Below, piece after piece: positions 63,850 to 64,000 of a stretch of 64,000 nt of DNA. How positions within the stretch are numbered: the first letter of the stretch is position 1; each line of letters starts with the position of its first letter. Made by a program: the position numbers and the translations under genes. Source of the stretch: Nitrosarchaeum sp. (GTDB taxonomy: Archaea; Thermoproteota; Nitrososphaeria; Nitrososphaerales; Nitrosopumilaceae); contig NZ_JAVYIM010000002.1 of assembly GCF_035968265.1 (NCBI RefSeq), positions 330,907-394,906 on the forward strand, given 5' to 3'. The notes below the pieces were generated by a model. That model saw only the letters and a program-made list of their open reading frames with translations. It was not told the origin of the DNA and did no database searches.

Positions 63850-64000
63850 ATGTCGGCTGCTAAAAAGCAAACAAAACAAGATCTTGAAAACAAGATTGCC
63901 GAATTAGAAGCTAAATTAGATAAATTGGCAACACAGCTTGAAGCCAAACCGGCACCAAAACCAGCTGAGACAAAACCAGCTGAGGTTGCAAAACCGGCAC
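63850..64000 (+). CDS. Coiled-coil protein with Lys/Pro/Ala/Glu tail, 3' partial
   Basis: The gene runs off the right edge after 50 codons. Visible residues are a short coiled coil (DLENKIAELEAKLDKLATQL) followed by PAPKPAETKPAE-type repeats, as in linker regions of surface or membrane-associated proteins. ATG start chosen from its context; the rest and function are unknown. Confidence 0.7.
   Translation, partial: MSAAKKQTKQDLENKIAELEAKLDKLATQLEAKPAPKPAETKPAEVAKPA

Noticed and set aside
1..64000. CRISPR array, insertion sequence or defence island
   Set aside because: No regularly spaced repeats, transposase, integrase, Cas or restriction genes were seen; the content is housekeeping throughout.

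Overview
The window is a contiguous piece of an AT-rich archaeal chromosome, most likely from an ammonia-oxidising thaumarchaeon of the Nitrosopumilus group (Nitrososphaerota). Evidence for Archaea is direct: TFB, aIF1A, aIF5A, SRP54 and SRP19, GAR1, S8e, S24e, S27ae, Pus10, Dph6, archaeal-type PGK and ApgM, archaeal GHMP shikimate kinase, and intron-containing tRNAs without encoded CCA. The narrower placement rests on the whole set (two-domain AhbA/B protein, ThiD-ThiN fusion, cold-shock protein, ScpA/ScpB, PKD-rich exoproteins, many mini zinc proteins) and is an inference. No IS element, integrase, CRISPR array, rRNA or phage module was seen; genes are dense, mostly in short operons, and many starts lie 25-27 nt after a TATA box, which points to leaderless transcripts.

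Layout: 1-557 is the 3' part of hemD. 754-5529 holds surface or secreted proteins and an MFS transporter. 5865-11040 is an Fe-S assembly operon (sufB, sufD, Rieske, sufS, sufU, zinc-ribbon protein) with a palindrome upstream; sufC lies separately at 25.2-26.0 kb on the other strand. 11029-17944 is mixed: pgk, a PAP2 phosphatase, a coiled-coil protein with a histone-H1-like tail, an OB-fold ssDNA-binding protein, a phasin-like protein behind a triple 10-bp repeat, tRNA-Leu(CAA) with an intron, a DedA-like and an HD protein. 17965-24880 is a tetrapyrrole region: precorrin-2 dehydrogenase-like protein, hemA, hemB, a divergent AhbA/B siroheme decarboxylase, and an operon headed by a chlorite-dismutase-family protein with coproheme-decarboxylase residues.

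24.9-29.4 kb is information processing on the minus strand (sufC, TFB-GAR1, SRP19, S8e, ScpB, ScpA). 29.5-37.4 kb holds an alcohol dehydrogenase, a TPR response regulator, an Lrp/AsnC regulator, aIF1A, a cold-shock protein, tRNA-Tyr(GTA) with a 50-nt intron, aIF5A, and a CHASE histidine kinase. 37.4-43.1 kb carries dph6-srp54-pus10, an unlisted 33-residue very basic protein, a zincin-like protein, S27ae/S24e and DUF309. 43.1-51.1 kb carries apgM, a GalT/HIT protein, a sugar nucleotidyltransferase, thiD-thiN and thiC.

51.1-60.3 kb is a nearly unbroken shikimate/aromatic amino acid cluster on the minus strand, running in pathway order from aroA' (ADH synthase) through the type II dehydroquinate synthase, aroD, aroE, archaeal aroK, aroA and aroC to a chorismate mutase-aminotransferase fusion and prephenate dehydrogenase. 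It is interrupted only by a 323-nt gap that contains a structured RNA candidate. 60.4-63.0 kb pairs mqnC with a convergent ubiD family gene, which suggests menaquinone synthesis by the futalosine route. The right edge cuts a coiled-coil, Pro/Ala/Lys-rich protein.
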